DNA of 64,000 nucleotides, taken from the NCBI GenBank assembly GCA_002813105.2, contig CP017966.2:854745-918744 (forward strand), written 5' to 3'. Below are positions 61,555 through 64,000 of the stretch, one piece after another. The notes under the pieces are model-generated. The model saw only the letters and a list, made by a program, of their open reading frames with translations, was not told where the DNA came from and made no database searches. A program made the translations under genes and the position numbers. The first letter of the stretch is position 1. Every line of letters starts with the position of its first letter. The stretch is from Methanosarcinales archaeon Met12 (GTDB lineage Archaea; Halobacteriota; UBA148; JAJOKI01).

Positions 61555-63636
61555 ATGACAGAGAAAGTTGTTGAGATGACGAGCGTGGTGACATCGGTTA
61601 TTCCAGCATGGGCGGTACTGTTTCCTTTGGTAGGGGCGCTTCTTGTATACATTGCTGGCAGAAAATCTGAGAAGGTCAGAGATATTTTAGCAGTGGCGAT
61701 AACCACCATCACGTTTGGGTTAGTAGTTTCAATGCATCCAATTGTGTCCGCCGGGAGCACAATCGAATATACTATCCCATCTTTCCTCTATGGGTTGAAT
61801 TTCTATGTAGATGGTACTGGCTTGTTGTTAGCCGTGGTAACGTCCTTCATCTGGATGATAGCCACGCTCTACTCAGTGGGGCCGGGCTACATGAGCCATG
61901 AGCATGCGAGGAATAGATTTTACGTATTTATGTTGCTCACCTTAGGTGCCAACCTTGGCGTTCTTCTAACAGGCGATCTGTTCAGTTTATTCATATTCTT
62001 CGAGATGATGGCGCTTACATCGTATGTATTGGTCATACACACGGAGACGCCTGAGGCGATGAAGGCGGGCAGGAAGTTTCTGTTCCTGAGCGTTATCGGA
62101 GGGCTGTTCCTGCTCATGGGAATCTTCCTGATATATCACTTTACTGGAACGTTGATGATTTCGCCGCTGATGCAGGAGATGGCAGGTCTTGGGTGGCTGA
62201 AATATTTAATAGCAGCGCTCATGGTCATAGGCTTCGGCGTGAAGGCGGGCATAGTGCCTTTGCATGTATGGTTGCCAGAGGCGCACCCAGTAGCACCCTC
62301 TCCAGCGAGCGCCCTGCTTTCAGGTGTGATGATTAAGGCGGGTGCATATGGCATACTCAGGACGGTTGGCATGATTTTCACACCAGCTAATGATGTCGTG
62401 GCATATGCAACTGAGCATGCCCCGGTGCTCTGGAGCACCACTCAGGCCATTGGATATGGAGTTATATGGATCGGCATCATCACGATGTTCATCGGCGTGT
62501 GCTTAGCGTTGATACAGGAGAACTCAAAGCGAATGCTGGCATATCTGTCAATCAGCAGTATGGGATTCATCGTGATGGGTATTGGGTGTGCGGCATATCT
62601 CGGGTACGAGGGCGCAATGGGATTTGCTGGCGCCACATCTTACATACTAAGTCATGCACTGTTCAAGGCGTTGTTGTTCTTGGCAGTGGGAGCGGTCTAT
62701 TTCAGGACGCATGAACTGAACATGTATAAGCTGGGCGGACTGTGGAGGAACATGCCTATCACCGCGATATGCTGTTTCATTGCGGTCATGGGCATATCGG
62801 GCATACCAGGATTCAATGGATATGCAAGCAAGGTTTTGCTGTATTATTCGATAGTGGAGGCATATGAACTTCATGGCGACGGCTTGTTGTATCTTGCACC
62901 AATCATATTCAAGGTGACGTCTGCAGGAGTTATCTGTGCAGCCATGAAAATGTTCATATTTACATTCCTTGGCAAGAGGTCAGAGAAATATAAAGACGTT
63001 AAGCCAGTTCCATTGTCAATGCAGGTCGCAATGCTCGCTATGGCGGCCATGATATTACTGATAGGCATAAGACCTGACCTGATGATGCAAATGTTTATAA
63101 CTCCGGCGATGGGCGTTTACACTTATTCTGCATACAATGTAGAATATATCGCGAAGTATGGATACGATGCAGCCAAGTTTTTCACGCTCACAAGCATACA
63201 GGGTGTGGGCGGCAAAATGCTGATGGCCGGCGTGATATTTATAGTAGGGATAAGGGCTGGCTGGTTCCATCTACAACCGCCGCTCTGGATTGGCCCTAAT
63301 TACTGGTATGAGAAAACAGCATCAAGCTTCGTATGGTTCTGCAAGAATCCCGTCTCAACATTTGCCACTTATGTGGATATGGCTTTTGCAAAGATAGTAA
63401 CTGGCTTGATTTGGGCATGTAAATGCACATATGCGATGGTGGTATATGGGATAGATAGGTTATCCATGGCAGCTGAAAAGGCGTCCAGGCGCGCCAAGGA
63501 GAGGGCGGAGAGGATAGAGCGCGGAGACACCACAGTGGACGTCAGAAGCATAGATTTCGCTATATTCCTCATAGCAGTGATGCTATCGATATTTCTCGTG
63601 TATATGGCACTGGTGCATCTTCTGGGAGTCTCTTGA
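61555..63636 (+). CDS. Mrp-type large subunit, fourth paralogue with C-terminal extension
   Basis: 693 residues. The first 500 are NuoL/M-like (LFSLFIFFEMMALTSYVLVIHTETPEAMKAGRKFLF; VKAGIVPLHVWLPEAHPVAPSPASALLSGVMIKAGAYGI; ILSHALFKALLFLAVGAVYF). Then come more membrane segments, a charged helix (SMAAEKASRRAKERAERIERGD) and a final transmembrane helix, an arrangement like the long MnhA or NuoL subunits. It may supply the lateral-helix element to the complex. An AGGAGG site precedes the ATG. Confidence 0.9.
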   Translation: MTEKVVEMTSVVTSVIPAWAVLFPLVGALLVYIAGRKSEKVRDILAVAITTITFGLVVSMHPIVSAGSTIEYTIPSFLYGLNFYVDGTGLLLAVVTSFIWMIATLYSVGPGYMSHEHARNRFYVFMLLTLGANLGVLLTGDLFSLFIFFEMMALTSYVLVIHTETPEAMKAGRKFLFLSVIGGLFLLMGIFLIYHFTGTLMISPLMQEMAGLGWLKYLIAALMVIGFGVKAGIVPLHVWLPEAHPVAPSPASALLSGVMIKAGAYGILRTVGMIFTPANDVVAYATEHAPVLWSTTQAIGYGVIWIGIITMFIGVCLALIQENSKRMLAYLSISSMGFIVMGIGCAAYLGYEGAMGFAGATSYILSHALFKALLFLAVGAVYFRTHELNMYKLGGLWRNMPITAICCFIAVMGISGIPGFNGYASKVLLYYSIVEAYELHGDGLLYLAPIIFKVTSAGVICAAMKMFIFTFLGKRSEKYKDVKPVPLSMQVAMLAMAAMILLIGIRPDLMMQMFITPAMGVYTYSAYNVEYIAKYGYDAAKFFTLTSIQGVGGKMLMAGVIFIVGIRAGWFHLQPPLWIGPNYWYEKTASSFVWFCKNPVSTFATYVDMAFAKIVTGLIWACKCTYAMVVYGIDRLSMAAEKASRRAKERAERIERGDTTVDVRSIDFAIFLIAVMLSIFLVYMALVHLLGVS

Positions 63637-63641
63637 AACGC

Positions 63642-63788
63642 CTATACCAGCACGAGGAGTAAAAATATTATCGTGCCGATTGCAATAGACAGTATCGCGC
63701 ATATTTGAGCAATCCATAAAAATAAATGGAGTTTAGCCCGAATATCTGGATTTTTCAGGAAATTCTCTAACCATTTATCGTTCAACAT
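63642..63788 (-). CDS. 48-residue single-span membrane protein next to atpD
   Basis: [20 protein letters not shown], then one long transmembrane helix ([20 protein letters not shown] onward) to a TAG at 63642-63644. Its ATG overlaps the atpD stop, so it is translationally coupled to the last ATP synthase gene. Too short for most gene finders. No family recognised; a small accessory subunit or assembly factor is possible. Confidence 0.6.
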   Translation of the reverse strand: MLNDKWLENFLKNPDIRAKLHLFLWIAQICAILSIAIGTIIFLLLVLV

Positions 63789-64000
63789 ACCTCTAACAAT
63801 GCCTTGATTCTCTTTCTTCTGAAGAAATCCTCTCGTCCCAGCTCTTCGAGGTGCATCTCGATATAGTTTTGCGTCGACTGGAGACGTGGAATCAAAATAT
63901 TTTCAAGCGCATTAACCCTTCTCTTTGTTTTCTCTATCTCCTGCGCCAGTTTTCTTATCGAAGTCTCCTCCTCTGCCAGCCGTAGAATGTGTCTCAAAAC
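63782..64000 (-). CDS. atpD: A-type ATP synthase subunit D, 5' part beyond window
   Basis: The last 72 residues of the central-stalk subunit: [55 protein letters not shown]. The RRVNALE and [10 protein letters not shown] pieces are diagnostic of V/A-type subunit D. The frame stays open to the right edge. Convergent with the Mrp-type operon. Confidence 0.92.
   Translation of the reverse strand, partial: VLRHILRLAEEETSIRKLAQEIEKTKRRVNALENILIPRLQSTQNYIEMHLEELGREDFFRRKRIKALLEVC

Overview
The window is a chromosomal segment of an anaerobic euryarchaeon, seen in part (both edges cut genes). The domain call rests on GatD/GatE, both topoisomerase VI subunits, the Mre11-Rad50-NurA-HerA operon, NreA, MC1 chromatin protein, archaeal-type riboflavin synthase, an A-type ATP synthase subunit D and intron-bearing tRNAs. 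MC1, secreted multiheme c-type cytochromes and a large Mrp-type antiporter operon point to Halobacteriota (Methanosarcinales, Archaeoglobales, or the Syntrophoarchaeia/ANME-1 side). I cannot settle the lineage: no mcr, dsr or 16S gene is present.

Layout. 1-7.2 kb: 3' part of ilvC, then an accessory stretch with decayed HicB and RelE-type genes, a tandem hairpin array, a PepSY-like lipoprotein, a large secreted subtilisin-like protease with a PGF-CTERM tail, and two VapBC modules. 7.2-12.7 kb: leftward block of a DUF1614-type membrane protein, a small basic protein, gatE, gatD and argH. 13-20.3 kb: decayed hicBA, Tat-exported nitroreductase, thiL, a 13-site multiheme cytochrome, an AmmeMemoRadiSam-type radical SAM enzyme, VapBC, and two paralogous cytochromes with 4 and 8 heme sites. 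20.3-26.4 kb: a scarred accessory zone with cytochrome, signal-peptidase, integrase and RelBE remnants, a 69-bp duplication, a PIN toxin pair, an archaeal ATPase, a signal peptidase with a membrane partner, and an AbiE-like pair.

26.4-36.3 kb is a DNA topology and repair region: top6A/top6B leftward, then mre11-rad50-nurA-herA and a resolvase-like nuclease rightward. The Rad50 has no CxxC zinc hook. 36.4-39 kb carries a methyltransferase/ATP-grasp fusion and an intact hicBA, each followed by a palindromic element resembling an integron attC site. A third related element follows a PIN toxin pair at 46.6 kb in the same relative orientation. 39-44 kb: sufBC, nreA, five tRNA genes (Ala with a 34-nt intron, Ile with an unusually long intron of about 197 nt), an OB-fold membrane protein and MC1. 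44-52 kb: TctA-like permease, HtpX, a riboflavin/aminotransferase operon and thiC. 54.3-63.6 kb: an Mrp operon (E-F-G-A'-A''-B-C-D) followed by three more antiporter-like large subunits. The window closes in an ATP synthase operon end, atpD plus a 48-residue membrane protein.

Themes. About ten toxin-antitoxin loci, at least four decayed. Short palindromes, mostly with 3-nt loops, recur in intergenic DNA and in two broken genes. Cytochromes, the Mrp complex and ATP synthase indicate extracytoplasmic electron transfer and ion-gradient energy conservation. Frameshifts sit at short homopolymers in several loci, so assembly errors must be excluded before calling them all pseudogenes.
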